A DNA stretch of 41,032 bases from a gamma proteobacterium symbiont of Bathyaustriella thionipta (GCA_025656775.1 JAHXHI010000304.1:1-41032); one strand, 5' to 3'; counted from the first letter of the stretch, positions 8,820 to 18,014 are shown. The notes: generated by a model not told the origin, from the sequence alone. Made by a program: numbers and translations.

Positions 8820-9212
8820 TTATTTAACCAAAGTCAGATGAGGTTTTTGAGGTGATTCATCTTTTCCCCGAGTTGGATCAGGTGAGAGTGGATCATCATC
8901 TGTGTTTTCTTCAGGAAACATCATTCCTCGGCCGTTTTCTTTTGAATAGAGCGCTAATGCTGCCATTATAGGGACATTAACAATCATTGGCTTACCACCA
9001 AAGCGTGCATTAAAACTCACACCTTCATTGGTTAATTCCAAATCTCTTGTTGCGGTCAAACTAATATTTAAAATGATTTTGCCATCTTGTACATGCTCAA
9101 GAGGAACGGTAACGCCTTCTGCTTTCGCATCAACAAGTAAATACGGAGTCTGCTCATTATCAATGAGCCAATCATAAATTCCACGTAATAAATAGGGGCG
9201 ACTTGGAGTCAT
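8820..9212 (-). CDS. sspB: ClpXP adaptor SspB
   Basis: About 130 aa. SspB delivers ssrA-tagged peptides and RseA fragments to ClpXP. The N-terminal substrate-binding domain is clear (PSRPYLLRGIYDWLIDN, DGKIILNIS, LELTNEGVSFNARFGG). It is followed by an acidic flexible tail and a C-terminal LTLVK, matching the ClpX-docking peptide (ALRVVK in E. coli). The ATG at 9212 (MTPSRPY) is preferred because CAGG sits 6-7 bases before it; a longer reading from 9251 lacks a Shine-Dalgarno. It follows sspA and ends convergently with the FAD oxidase. Confidence 0.94.
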   Translation of the reverse strand: MTPSRPYLLRGIYDWLIDNEQTPYLLVDAKAEGVTVPLEHVQDGKIILNISLTATRDLELTNEGVSFNARFGGKPMIVNVPIMAALALYSKENGRGMMFPEENTDDDPLSPDPTRGKDESPQKPHLTLVK

Positions 9213-9313
9213 AGATAACCTGTTTATTTCATTTAAACATATACCTGTCATTATTAAATAAAATAACGACAGGATTATTGGGCCCTATCCTGGAGCTTGT
9301 CCAGAATAAGAGT

Positions 9314-9934
9314 TTACATATCTTCTTCGATGTCAGAAAGACTTTCCTGAAATGATTCTCTTTCAAAAATACGCTGAGCATACTGAGTTACGGCAATAGC
9401 TGATTCTGGTAATTCAATGCACATTTCATTTAAACGCCATAAAATAGGTGCAAGGGCACAATCAACTAAGGTAAATTCATCTGACATAAAATAAGGTTTC
9501 TGTTCAAAAACAGGGGCAATTGTCGATAAACTTTCACGCAATTCTTTTCTTTGCTTGACACCTTGCTTTTCTGTTTTGCCTATTAGCTTTTCAACCAAAG
9601 GGTCCCAGTCTTTTTTGATTCGGATCAGCAGCATTTTCAATTTTGCACGTTTGACAGGATCAACAGGCATTAGTGGTGGATGAGGAAAACGCTCATCCAG
9701 ATACTCCATAATTAATTGAGCATCATAGAGTACCAAATCACGATCCACTAAAGTAGGTGCTGAATGATAGGGATTTAAATCAATTAAATCTTCCGGCAGA
9801 TTATCAGGGTCAATATTAACAATTTCATGGTTAATGCCTTTTTCAGCCAAAACCATTCTTACTCGATGACTCAAAAGATCATTTCCGTCAGAAAACAGGG
9901 TCATGATTGATCTTCTGTTAGTAAGTTGAGTCAT
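9314..9934 (-). CDS. sspA: Stringent starvation protein A, SspA
   Basis: 206 aa, a GST-fold protein without transferase activity that binds RNA polymerase and reprograms transcription in starvation or acid stress. SNTR-type features: MTLFSDGNDLLSHRVRMVLAEKG at the thioredoxin-like domain, NPYHSAPTLVDRDLVLYDAQLIMEYLDERFPH, and the helical C-domain. ATG 9934 has GGAGGA three bases upstream. A longer open frame from 9964 would run into the terminator hairpin after petC and is not used. The petABC-sspA-sspB order is conserved in many gammaproteobacteria. Confidence 0.95.
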   Translation of the reverse strand: MTQLTNRRSIMTLFSDGNDLLSHRVRMVLAEKGINHEIVNIDPDNLPEDLIDLNPYHSAPTLVDRDLVLYDAQLIMEYLDERFPHPPLMPVDPVKRAKLKMLLIRIKKDWDPLVEKLIGKTEKQGVKQRKELRESLSTIAPVFEQKPYFMSDEFTLVDCALAPILWRLNEMCIELPESAIAVTQYAQRIFERESFQESLSDIEEDM

Positions 9935-9966
9935 AGTTCCTCCATAGGTAAATCTTAAACGCAAAC

Positions 9967-9986
9967 AGGGGGCATGAAAGCCCCCT
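9967..9986 (-). terminator. Hairpin between petC and sspA
   Basis: A 7-bp G+C-rich stem, AGGGGGC (9967-9973) with GCCCCCT (9980-9986), loop ATGAAA. On the minus strand it lies about 75 bases after the petC stop and just before the sspA Shine-Dalgarno. The T tract after it is short (GTTTGCGTTT), so it may act as a partial terminator that lowers sspA expression. Confidence 0.55.
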
Positions 9987-10060
9987 TAAAATAATTGCTT
10001 TACCCTATTTGTCTAGCAATGAAAAAGAGGATAAACAATCACAAATTTCAAATGTGATGA

Positions 10061-10798
10061 TTAATGAACATCTTTCCAATAATCTTTTTTCATTGCATAG
10101 GCAAAGCCAAAAAAGATAAACAAAAAGACAAGTACATAAATACCTAATGACTTACGATAGCTTTGATTAGGCTCACCAATATAGGACAAAAATGCAACCA
10201 AATCACGAATCATCGTATCAAATTCTTCTGGCTCCATGGTGCCTTTTTCAACCACCTCAACGCCAACAAGAACCTTGGTACCATCATGCTCTTCATAGAC
10301 TGGCTTTTTAACACCTTCCTGTTTCCAAAAGACATTAGGCATACCAACATCTTTGAAAATAACATTATTCTGCCCTGTTGTCTTGGCACTATCGGCATAG
10401 AAACCGGTTAAATAAGTGTATAACCAGTCAACACCTCTTGAGCGTGCAACCAGTGATAGATCCGGCGGAACAGCACCAAAAGCTTCTTTGGAATACTCTT
10501 CAGTCATCGTAGCAGTCATTGTGCTACCGAACTTAACACCAAGGTGATTCAAATTGTCCATCACTTCCGCTTCATTCATACCCAGATCATCTGCAACGCG
10601 GTTAAAACGCACAAACTTGGCTGAGTGACAGCTCAGACAGTAATCAGTAAAGACTTTTGCACCACGTTGTAGTGAAGCCATATCATCAACATCGACATTA
10701 GCAGGAGATTTAGGATATCCACCGCCAGCAGCCATTACCAGACCACTACTTATCATTGCTATTGTTGTTAATAGCAGAACCAGGATTGTCTTTTTCAT
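10061..10798 (-). CDS. petC: Ubiquinol-cytochrome c reductase, cytochrome c1
   Basis: 245 aa. Cytochrome c1 passes electrons from the Rieske centre to soluble cytochromes. An N-terminal signal peptide ending near VMAAGGG, the haem-c site CLSCHS (Cys54, Cys57, His58), the conserved AVPPDLSLVARSRGVDWLYTYL block and a single C-terminal membrane anchor (about 217-235, ending KKDYWKDVH) are all present. Its ATG overlaps the petB stop as TAATG, so translation is coupled. Last of the petA-petB-petC operon. Confidence 0.97.
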   Translation of the reverse strand: MKKTILVLLLTTIAMISSGLVMAAGGGYPKSPANVDVDDMASLQRGAKVFTDYCLSCHSAKFVRFNRVADDLGMNEAEVMDNLNHLGVKFGSTMTATMTEEYSKEAFGAVPPDLSLVARSRGVDWLYTYLTGFYADSAKTTGQNNVIFKDVGMPNVFWKQEGVKKPVYEEHDGTKVLVGVEVVEKGTMEPEEFDTMIRDLVAFLSYIGEPNQSYRKSLGIYVLVFLFIFFGFAYAMKKDYWKDVH

Positions 10799-12033
10799 TA
10801 TGTAGTCCTTTCTGGAACTGGTTTATTTGTTTCCATCTTCGTGTAGAAAGGCATCAACAAGAAGAAAGCAAAATAGTAAATTGTACAAATCTGTGCCAGT
10901 AATGTACGACCATCTGTTGGCGCCAGAGTACCTAAAATACCCAGAATGATGAAAGACACAACAAACAGAGCAACCAGGATTTTATACCAGCCTGCACGAT
11001 AGCGTATTGACTTAACAGGATTACGATCCAGCCATGGCAGGAAGAAAAGCACCACAATGGCCGCACCCATAGCAATCACACCCGGGAATGCTGAACCAGC
11101 AATACTTGGGACAGCACGTAATACTGAGTAGTAAGGCGTGAAATACCAAACTGGTGCAATATGCTCAGGTGTTTTCAGTGGATTAGCCGGTTCAAAGTTA
11201 GCATGTTCCAGGAAATAACCAAACATTTCAGGCATAAAAAACACCACAATAGAAAAGAACATCAGGAAGACGATAACGCCGACAATATCTTTAACTGAGT
11301 AGTAAGGGTGAAAAGGGATACCATCTTTAGGAATGCCGTTTTCATCTTTGTTTTTCTTAATTTCAACACCATCTGGATTGTTTGAACCCACTTCATGCAG
11401 AGCAATAATGTGCGCAACAATCAGACCAATTAAAATCAGCGGTATAGCAACAATATGTAAAGAGAAGAAACGATTCAGAGTGGCATCACCGATAACAAAA
11501 TCACCACGAACCCAGATACCTAAATCTTCACCCACAAAAGGAATCGCGCTCACCAGGTTAATAATCACCTGTGCACCCCAGAATGACATTTGTCCCCAGG
11601 GAAGCAAATAACCCATAAAGCCTTCAGCCATTAGAGCCAAAAAGATTAAAACGCCAAAGATCCAGATTAATTCACGAGGCTTCTTATAAGAACCATAAAT
11701 CAGACCGCGGAACATATGCAAATAGACGACAACAAAAAATGCTGATGCACCGGTAGAATGGAAATAGCGAATTAACCAGCCCCATTCAACATCACGCATG
11801 ATACCCATTTCAACGGATTGAAAAGCCATTGCCGTATCAGGCTTATAGAACATGGCCAGAAAAACACCGGACAGGATCTGGATAACCAGAACCAGCATTG
11901 CTAATGAACCAAAGAAGTACCAGAAATTGAAGTTCTTAGGTGCATAGTACTTGGAAAGATGATCTTCCCATAATTTTGTCGCTGGAAAACGAGCATCAAT
12001 CCAGCCCATTAAACCATTGGATTTTTGTTCCAT
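10798..12033 (-). CDS. petB: Ubiquinol-cytochrome c reductase, cytochrome b
   Basis: 411 aa integral membrane subunit holding both b haems and the Qo and Qi sites. The haem ligand pairs are His92/His106 (FHSTGASAFF, VVYLHMFRG) and His193/His208 (SLHIVAIP, VAHIIALHEVG). GYLLPWGQMSFWGA marks the Qo helix. The Qo-site tetrapeptide is PVWY (294-297) where mitochondria have PEWY; this variant is known from some proteobacteria. Both ends are coupled: its ATG overlaps the petA stop, and its stop overlaps the petC ATG, each as TAATG. Confidence 0.98.
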   Translation of the reverse strand: MEQKSNGLMGWIDARFPATKLWEDHLSKYYAPKNFNFWYFFGSLAMLVLVIQILSGVFLAMFYKPDTAMAFQSVEMGIMRDVEWGWLIRYFHSTGASAFFVVVYLHMFRGLIYGSYKKPRELIWIFGVLIFLALMAEGFMGYLLPWGQMSFWGAQVIINLVSAIPFVGEDLGIWVRGDFVIGDATLNRFFSLHIVAIPLILIGLIVAHIIALHEVGSNNPDGVEIKKNKDENGIPKDGIPFHPYYSVKDIVGVIVFLMFFSIVVFFMPEMFGYFLEHANFEPANPLKTPEHIAPVWYFTPYYSVLRAVPSIAGSAFPGVIAMGAAIVVLFFLPWLDRNPVKSIRYRAGWYKILVALFVVSFIILGILGTLAPTDGRTLLAQICTIYYFAFFLLMPFYTKMETNKPVPERTT

Positions 12034-12641
12034 TATGCATTACTCCCATCTTGACCAATCAGGATTACTGTCTCACTCTTAAACATATGAGGAGGAATCG
12101 GCAGATTTGTTGGGGCTGGCATTGATTTGTAGACACGACCTGACAGGTCATAAATCGAACCATGACAGGGGCAGAAGAAGCCGCCCTTCCAGTCACTACC
12201 CAGTGAACCCGAAAAAGGATTATTTAAATCAGGCAGATATTTAGGGGCGCAACCAAGGTGAGTACACACACCTTCCATCACCGATATTTTTTTATGTTTG
12301 TCATAGGCACGCGCAGAGTTTTTACAATACTCCGGCTGCTTTGATGCATCAGAATTGACATCAGCAAGCATATCAACGTCTGACTCCAGAACATTCAGGT
12401 TATCATCTGTTCTTTTTAATATGTAAACTGGCTTACCGCGCCACTCTACTGTGATCATTTGCCCTTCTTCAAGTTTGCTGATATCAGCAAGCACAGGTGC
12501 ACCAGCGGCCAACGCTTTGGTACTTGGATTCCATGATTTGACGAAAGGTACAGCTACAAAACCGGCACCAATGGCACCAACCACAGAAGTGGATGCGACC
12601 AGAAAGCGACGTTTGCTATTATTTACAGCGTCTGCACTCAT
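12033..12641 (-). CDS. petA: Ubiquinol-cytochrome c reductase, Rieske iron-sulfur subunit
   Basis: 202 aa. A Tat-type start (SKRRFLVAS, residues 9-17) doubles as the membrane anchor. The [2Fe-2S] ligands lie in CTHLGC (126-131) and CPCHGS (157-162), and the Pro loop follows near PTNLPIPP. First gene of the bc1 operon, with GGGAG a suitable distance before the ATG. The leader upstream contains two palindromes described separately. Confidence 0.98.
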   Translation of the reverse strand: MSADAVNNSKRRFLVASTSVVGAIGAGFVAVPFVKSWNPSTKALAAGAPVLADISKLEEGQMITVEWRGKPVYILKRTDDNLNVLESDVDMLADVNSDASKQPEYCKNSARAYDKHKKISVMEGVCTHLGCAPKYLPDLNNPFSGSLGSDWKGGFFCPCHGSIYDLSGRVYKSMPAPTNLPIPPHMFKSETVILIGQDGSNA

Positions 12642-12690
12642 TTACTTACTCCCAAATATAAGACTTTAACCCGCCCCAAATGACACACAA

Positions 12691-12728
12691 AAAAAAGTAC
12701 TTTTTTCTTTTTATAACTCTGGTTATAA
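12691..12728. promoter_or_regulatory. Two perfect palindromes in the petABC leader
   Basis: AAAAAAGTACTTTTTT (12691-12706) is a 16-bp perfect palindrome. Next to it TTATAAC (12711-12717) and GTTATAA (12722-12728) form a 7-4-7 inverted repeat overlapped by a second palindrome, GGTTATAACC (12721-12730). They lie 50-90 bases before the petA start. They look like operator or attenuator sites; I do not recognise a known consensus such as FNR (TTGAT-N4-ATCAA). The wider spacer 12642-13071 shows no gene. Confidence 0.45.
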
Positions 12729-13071
12729 CCCTTGCTATAAAAAAAGCACTCTATTTCCGGCCTTAATTCAATTACGCCAACTCAAGCGATAATTGACTCG
12801 AAGTGTGTTACGATTCTTAATTCGATAACGAAAAAATTTGCCACATTTTCTATGAAGAACCTTATAATATCAAGAACAATTTAATAATTTACTAATTAAG
12901 CTGACATTTATCATGAACTAGTTGACAATTTCCTCTAAATTGTTGAATTTATCAATTTATTGGTTTATTCAAAACTATTCTGAAATAGCGTCTGATTTTT
13001 AGCGCATAAGCCCAATTAATCACAATAAAATCTGCCAAAATTTTAGCACATATCACTTAACGAAATAGACT

Positions 13072-13815
13072 CTAAACTGGATTATTGATATCAATAAAAG
13101 TGTGTTTCAGCCCAAACTGAGCGGCCAGGTGCTCACCCAGTGCCTGTACTCCATATCGTTCAGTGGCATGATGTCCTGCAGCAAAATAATGTATATTGCT
13201 TTCTTTAGCAATATGCCAGGTATTTTCAGAAACTTCACCACTGATAAACGCATCAACCCCAAGCTCAATCGCTTGACTGATATAGTTTTGTGCCGCACCG
13301 GTACACAGAGCCACCTTGCTTATCATTCTATCAACTTCAATATGCAGCGGTTCTCGCCCTAATACATCAGTAATACACTGCCTGAAATCATTTCCACTTT
13401 GTTGTTTTATTGTTCCGGCCAGTGCAATTTCATTGCTGGAAAAATACTGCTCAATTTTAATATCCAATTTTTTTGCCAGTAATGCATTATTACCCAGTGT
13501 TTTATTAGCGTCCAAAGGCAAATGGTAAGCCAGCAAATTAACATCATTCACGAGAAGTGCCTTTAAGCGACGTTTTTTTATACCCGTCAATACCGGATTT
13601 TCCCCTTTCCAGAAAAAACCATGGTGTACTAATAACAGCTCAGCCTGTTGCGCTATCGCCGCATCAATCAGTGCCTGACTTGCCGTCACTCCAGAAACAA
13701 TATGTTTAATAGACTCTTTACCTTCCACCTGTAAGCCATTCGGGCAATAATCTTTAAATATTCCTATATCTAAATAATCATCACAATAAGTCACGATATC
13801 AGCACGCTTTACCAT
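13072..13815 (-). CDS. Nif3/YbgI-family metal-binding protein
   Basis: 247 aa from the ATG at 13815, which has GAGG 7 bases upstream; a TTG four codons earlier is less likely. The Nif3/DUF34 family forms toroidal hexamers with a dinuclear metal site and has been linked to GTP cyclohydrolase I or DNA repair, without a settled role. Metal-site motifs are LLVHHGFFW, AYHLPLDA and the C-terminal YFAAGHHATERYG. In many gammaproteobacteria this gene lies beside the algW/degS-type protease, as here, where the two diverge across about 38 bases. Confidence 0.92.
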   Translation of the reverse strand: MVKRADIVTYCDDYLDIGIFKDYCPNGLQVEGKESIKHIVSGVTASQALIDAAIAQQAELLLVHHGFFWKGENPVLTGIKKRRLKALLVNDVNLLAYHLPLDANKTLGNNALLAKKLDIKIEQYFSSNEIALAGTIKQQSGNDFRQCITDVLGREPLHIEVDRMISKVALCTGAAQNYISQAIELGVDAFISGEVSENTWHIAKESNIHYFAAGHHATERYGVQALGEHLAAQFGLKHTFIDINNPV

Positions 13816-13853
13816 AATTTTCCTCAATAAGAATTTTTGTGTAAACTATCAAG

Positions 13854-15038
13854 ATGACAAGCAAGAACCCTTCATCTCAACTATTTTTTTTATTATCAGC
13901 AGCCGCCGGTTTTCTGATTGCACTTATTTTATACTACCTGCTGCAAAATAATACCGATGAACCAATTTCTGCCACTAATAATCTCCCCCTTCCACAGGAA
14001 GAAGTAAGCCGTTCTCCGGCAAACCAGCCCCGAGCAAAAAGCACTCAAATCATTAGCTTTGCTCCGGCAGTGAATCGAGCAGCCCCCGCCGTTGTTAATA
14101 TTTTTACCCGCAAGCGAGTCAAGCATGAAAATACACTTTACAATAATGCCACACTCAGAGCCCTGATAGAAAAACGTTCGCCACCCTCTCAATACAGAGA
14201 AGAGAATAATCTGGGCTCAGGGGTTATTGTGTCATCACAGGGGCATATTTTAACCAATAATCATGTTATCTCCGGTGCACAGGACATTGAGGTTCTGTTA
14301 AAGGACGGTCGTTATCTTCAAGCCAGCATTGTCGGCCGTGACCTGGAAACCGACCTGGCATTGTTAAAGGTCTCTGCCGCCAAATTATCCACTATCCAGT
14401 TCGGTGACTCATCAAATCTCCAGGTTGGCGATATTGTCCTTGCGATAGGTAACCCCTTTGGCCTGGGAAACACAGTCACTTCAGGGATCATCAGCGCACT
14501 CAATCGCTCACAGTTTAGAGCCAATAGTTTTGATAATTTTATTCAAACAGATGCAGCAATTAACCCTGGCAATTCAGGTGGTGCTCTGGTTAATACTCAG
14601 GGTGAAATGATCGGCCTGAACACAATCAATATTAGTAATAGCGGTGGTTCTCAGGGTATTGGATTCGCTATCCCTTCTTCTTTGGTCAGGGAAATCATGT
14701 ATCAGCTAATCACTTATGGCGAAGTACGACGTGGCTGGATAGGCATTGAGGCAAAAGAAATATCGCCTATGCTGGCACAACAGCTTAATAGTGAGTCCAG
14801 CCATGCTTTGTTGATCATTGGCGTTTTACAGAACGGGCCCAGTCAAAAAGCAGGCATTAATGCGGGTGATATTATTACCCATATCAATAATATTAAAATA
14901 TCATCTGCAAAAATGGCTTTGGATTTAATCACCAATCTACGACCCGGTGAGGTTGCTATTCTGCGCGGCATGAGACGTAATCAATCATTACAATTTAAAG
15001 TAATTGCAGAAGAACGCCCCCAGATGTCTGGTTCTTAA
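13854..15038 (+). CDS. degS: Membrane-anchored DegS/AlgW-type serine protease
   Basis: 394 aa trypsin-like protease with one PDZ domain. DegS/AlgW senses misfolded outer-membrane proteins and starts the cleavage of the anti-sigma factor that frees an RpoE-type sigma. The N-terminus has one membrane segment (about 10-30). Catalytic triad: His137 (TNNHVIS), Asp167 (ETDLALLKV), Ser241 (NPGNSGGAL). PDZ about 285-385. A single PDZ and an uncleaved anchor separate it from DegP/DegQ. The N-terminal linker (35-65) is Pro/Ser/Asn-rich. Which sigma pathway it serves is not shown; the ECF pair in this window (38747-40113) is a possible but unproven partner. Confidence 0.9.
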   Translation: MTSKNPSSQLFFLLSAAAGFLIALILYYLLQNNTDEPISATNNLPLPQEEVSRSPANQPRAKSTQIISFAPAVNRAAPAVVNIFTRKRVKHENTLYNNATLRALIEKRSPPSQYREENNLGSGVIVSSQGHILTNNHVISGAQDIEVLLKDGRYLQASIVGRDLETDLALLKVSAAKLSTIQFGDSSNLQVGDIVLAIGNPFGLGNTVTSGIISALNRSQFRANSFDNFIQTDAAINPGNSGGALVNTQGEMIGLNTINISNSGGSQGIGFAIPSSLVREIMYQLITYGEVRRGWIGIEAKEISPMLAQQLNSESSHALLIIGVLQNGPSQKAGINAGDIITHINNIKISSAKMALDLITNLRPGEVAILRGMRRNQSLQFKVIAEERPQMSGS

Positions 15039-15058
15039 AAAGTGCCAACACGCTTTTT
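15037..15058. terminator. Bidirectional terminator between degS and the diguanylate cyclase gene
   Basis: Stem AAAAAGTG (15037-15044) with CGCTTTTT (15051-15058), loop CCAACA. It overlaps the degS stop codon, and the arms supply a T run for each strand. It suits two converging genes, although the G+C part of the stem is only three pairs with one G-U. Confidence 0.5.
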
Positions 15059-15102
15059 ATAGTGAGTCAGTATTTGTGGTTTAGTGTACTTATCTGAAAT
15101 GA

Positions 15103-16128
15103 TTATCTTTCAACTCGGTTTCGCCCACGTTCTTTTGCCAGGTAAAGTGCTTTATCAGCCCGTCCGATTAAATCATTGGATAAATCACTGGCACGAAACT
15201 GTGTGACGCCTATAGAAATCGTCACTTTACCATAAGATTTATCGGTCCCTTTGTCCGCCAACGTTCCAGAAGAAACCGCTTGACGAACTTGTTCTGCCAC
15301 AGTCATGGCTCCATTAATATTAGTTCCCGGGAGTATAATAACAAACTCTTCCCCACCAAATCGCGCCACAAAATCACTTCCTTTGGTATTGCGCTTTAAT
15401 GAAGCAGCAATATAGCGCAGCACTTTATCACCGATTAAGTGGCCATAGTTATCATTAAACGCTTTAAAATGATCAATATCCAAAAGCAACAGACAGAATG
15501 GTTTATGATTTTCCCGGGAAATAAAAATCGAATGTTCCAATGCCGCATCAAAGGCTCTACGGTTGGAAATACCGGTCAAAGCATCTATTTTTGATTCTTC
15601 TTTGACCTGCTCAAGTTCTTTGCGCAACGAATCAATTTCAGCAATCACACTGACAATCTGCTTTTCCATATGCTGCTGTGATTGTTTCACTGCATGGGTT
15701 TCTTCAATCACTTTCGTGGTTTCATGCAGCATAGTTTCGCTGGAAGTATTACTATCCAGAATATCGATAAATTGCTTAAGTGTGTTTGTATAACCGGATA
15801 GCTGGTTGCCTGAATAACCAAAGTCATTCATTATACTGGAGATAATATGTCGTATTTCCTGACGCATGACCTCAAAAAAATGTTCATCTTGTGCAAAATA
15901 GTGCTTATAGATTGTCGTGAGTTGTTGGTCTGACGGCACATCAGATTGCTCTATCAATTTGCTTAAATCATCCATCAAAGCTTGATTTCTTCCCGAAACA
16001 TACTCATATCCCATTTGATAATTATGTGGGTGGGCGGGAATTTTATGCTGTGCCAACAGGGAAATTGTCAGGCGAAGAAATTCAGATGATTTATTGAGGT
16101 TATCTGAATAGTTTGTTTTGTCTGTCAT
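15103..16128 (-). CDS. Diguanylate cyclase with GGEEF domain
   Basis: 341 aa, no membrane segment. Residues 1-175 form a helical sensory region with coiled coil at about 150-178; the GGDEF domain covers about 178-341, with ALTGISNRRAFD, LLLDIDHFKAFNDNYGH and the active loop GGEEF (258-262), so it should make c-di-GMP. The inhibitory I-site, normally RxxD, reads KGSD (249-252): the Asp is kept but the Arg is Lys, so product inhibition may be weak. The N-terminal region with HNYQMGYEYVSG resembles N-domains seen in other single-GGDEF proteins of gammaproteobacteria. It stands alone, upstream of nothing on its strand but the terminator. Confidence 0.93.
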   Translation of the reverse strand: MTDKTNYSDNLNKSSEFLRLTISLLAQHKIPAHPHNYQMGYEYVSGRNQALMDDLSKLIEQSDVPSDQQLTTIYKHYFAQDEHFFEVMRQEIRHIISSIMNDFGYSGNQLSGYTNTLKQFIDILDSNTSSETMLHETTKVIEETHAVKQSQQHMEKQIVSVIAEIDSLRKELEQVKEESKIDALTGISNRRAFDAALEHSIFISRENHKPFCLLLLDIDHFKAFNDNYGHLIGDKVLRYIAASLKRNTKGSDFVARFGGEEFVIILPGTNINGAMTVAEQVRQAVSSGTLADKGTDKSYGKVTISIGVTQFRASDLSNDLIGRADKALYLAKERGRNRVER

Positions 16129-16427
16129 AACAATATTAATTCATCTCATGAGTTTGAGTTATCTATGGTTAAAATAAAACCCTACACCCGATTAACCTGC
16201 TTTACCAAAATTGGAAAATAATCAGGCTAATTTACATGGATTTAATAGCACTGTAAACAAATGTATCCCTGCACCATCATGGATTGGGCTTAATTTTATA
16301 ACAAACAGCCCGGCAGCATTCATCATAAAGAACTAAAAATAATCACCTATAAACAGTGTAAAAAATACTGAGCGCTGAGCATTTTTAATTAATCTATCAA
16401 CTACAGCTGCATCATATCTTAAGTGTA
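16129..16427. other. Gene-free spacer, 299 bases
   Basis: Between the diguanylate cyclase start and the broken sensor kinase. I see no open frame that looks coding, no clear promoter, and no response-regulator gene of the kind that would normally accompany the kinase. Confidence 0.5.
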
Positions 16428-17801
16428 CTAAAATACCCAGGTTGCCTTCCCAAGAGTCCCCCCCTCTGGCGCATTCCCAATAGAGAAGGTCCCCCCTGAT
16501 AACACTGTACGTTCTTTCATAGCAGCAAACACTTTAGCCGCGGCACTTTCATTGAACTGTATTTCATTGGAATGATAAGTTAATGCATTATCTTGCAGTG
16601 ACAGTGAAACACTATTAGTATTTCCCGTCAGATTCAATTTCACAACACCGGCATCACTAATGTTGCTTATGCTTTCCAGAGTTTCCTGTATGACACGGTA
16701 AATCAATGTTTTTACCGTGCCCGGCAAGCTGTCTTCATCAAGTTCAAAAGATGTCTTAATTAAAAGCTCAGTATAGACATTCCGATATTCACTGCATAAC
16801 CAGTTAATTGTTTTTATTAAGCCAAAATCATCCAGAGATGGTGGTCTTAACTCCATCGTGAGAGCCCGAACATCCTGTATCGTATCCTGAAGGGTATGAA
16901 TGGCCTGCTGTAATGGGATAAGTTCATCCTCTGTATGATTGATACTTGCGATTTCTATATTATTTTTAATGGCAGCCAGATTCTGAGCAATACCTTCGTG
17001 GAGCTTGTGCGCGATTCTCTTCTTTTCAGTCTCCTGAACGTTAAGCATTTGTACCTAAAGTAATTCCAGCGTTTTTGTTCTTTCCTGAATAATGGATTGT
17101 TATTGCTCAATGGTTTTTGAAGAAATACGCACAATAAAAAAAAGAAAACTATAAAGTATCAGAAGGACGATGAAGACACCAAGAAAAACCACCGTTTCAG
17201 TGCGTTCAACACGATCTACAACTAATTTAACATCGGTATATATTTCAAACACTCCATAGATAGATGAAGTTGGACTTAAGCGAATTGGTAAATAACTTTG
17301 TACGAGGTTATCTTCCTCAGAAGGCTTGCTGAATAGACTAAAAGTATCTATAAATATAAGTTTACTGGCCACTTGCCCCACAACGGCAGATTTAAATTGT
17401 TTGTTATTACTCTGATCAACACCTATTTGATTGGGTTTTGTCGAAAATACCACTATTCCATCTTTATCATAAATTTTTACCCTGACCACAGATGCATTCG
17501 CCATGATCTCCTGTATGGCTTTATCTAATGCCGATGGTAACAATTTATGCTGAGAAGATGGGATGCTATCCGTTTTTTTTGTAGTCGTTAAATAGTCTAT
17601 TAATTCATTTTTAACTGAGTTGAAAACCGTTTCAGCAAGTACCAGGTTGTTACGTTCACCCAGGATAACAATATCATTGATAGCCATCTGGCGATAAAAT
17701 AATGAAAGTAGAATCGCAGCAATTATCGTGCTGCCAAGCCCGACTATAGAAAAATAATATTTTAATTTAAATATATTTGTTATCGACTGCTCATTTGACA
17801 T
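16428..17801 (-). pseudogene. Sensor histidine kinase (HisKA_3 type) broken by two in-frame stops
   Basis: Two open frames (17801-17100 and 17048-16428) lie in the same frame and join into one 458-codon gene interrupted by TAA (rc of 17100-17102) and TAG (rc of 17058-17060). The 14 codons between them read as the expected coiled-coil linker, and both stops sit where Gln would fit (CAA to TAA, CAG to TAG). The first part has two membrane segments (about 15-36 and 205-225) around a periplasmic domain of about 170 residues. The second part has the NarX-like phosphoacceptor motif RIAHKLHEG, with His-Glu in place of the usual His-Asp. It ends in an ATP-binding domain lacking the N-box Asn (QETLESIS) and the G1 Gly residues (DNALTYHS). 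No response regulator is nearby. Confidence 0.85.
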
Positions 17802-17891
17802 AAAGAGTTGCCACTACTTTTAACCAATTTGAATAGGGAGTATTTAAGCATCCTGCCGAATTGTTTTTAAACATTTCTGCTGCCTTTTAAT

Positions 17892-17921
17892 GTTATAGAC
17901 TACCGAGTGTTAATTGTACAA
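17892..17921 (-). promoter_or_regulatory. Possible promoter of the broken sensor gene
   Basis: TTGTAC (rc of 17916-17921) and TATAAC (rc of 17892-17897) with an 18-base spacer, about 90 bases before the sensor start and 94 bases after the hisC stop. Both boxes match 4-5 of 6. Confidence 0.35.
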
Positions 17922-18014
17922 TTTTATCTGGTATTAACTTGCCTCGAGCACCTGCCGGCAATACAGCAAAATGAACAACGAGGTATTTATAAAGCAGTGT
18001 TGTTTAATACAGCG

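Noticed and set aside
16361-16386. AAAAATACTGAGC / GCTGAGCATTTTT as a terminator of the broken kinase
   Set aside because: The arms mismatch at two inner positions and leave no loop; only the outer A/T run and a central AGCGCT pair.
16428-17801. Reassigned TAA/TAG (Gln) code or programmed readthrough in the sensor kinase
   Set aside because: All other genes in the window end normally at TAA or TAG, and the kinase motifs are also degraded, so mutation is the simpler reading.
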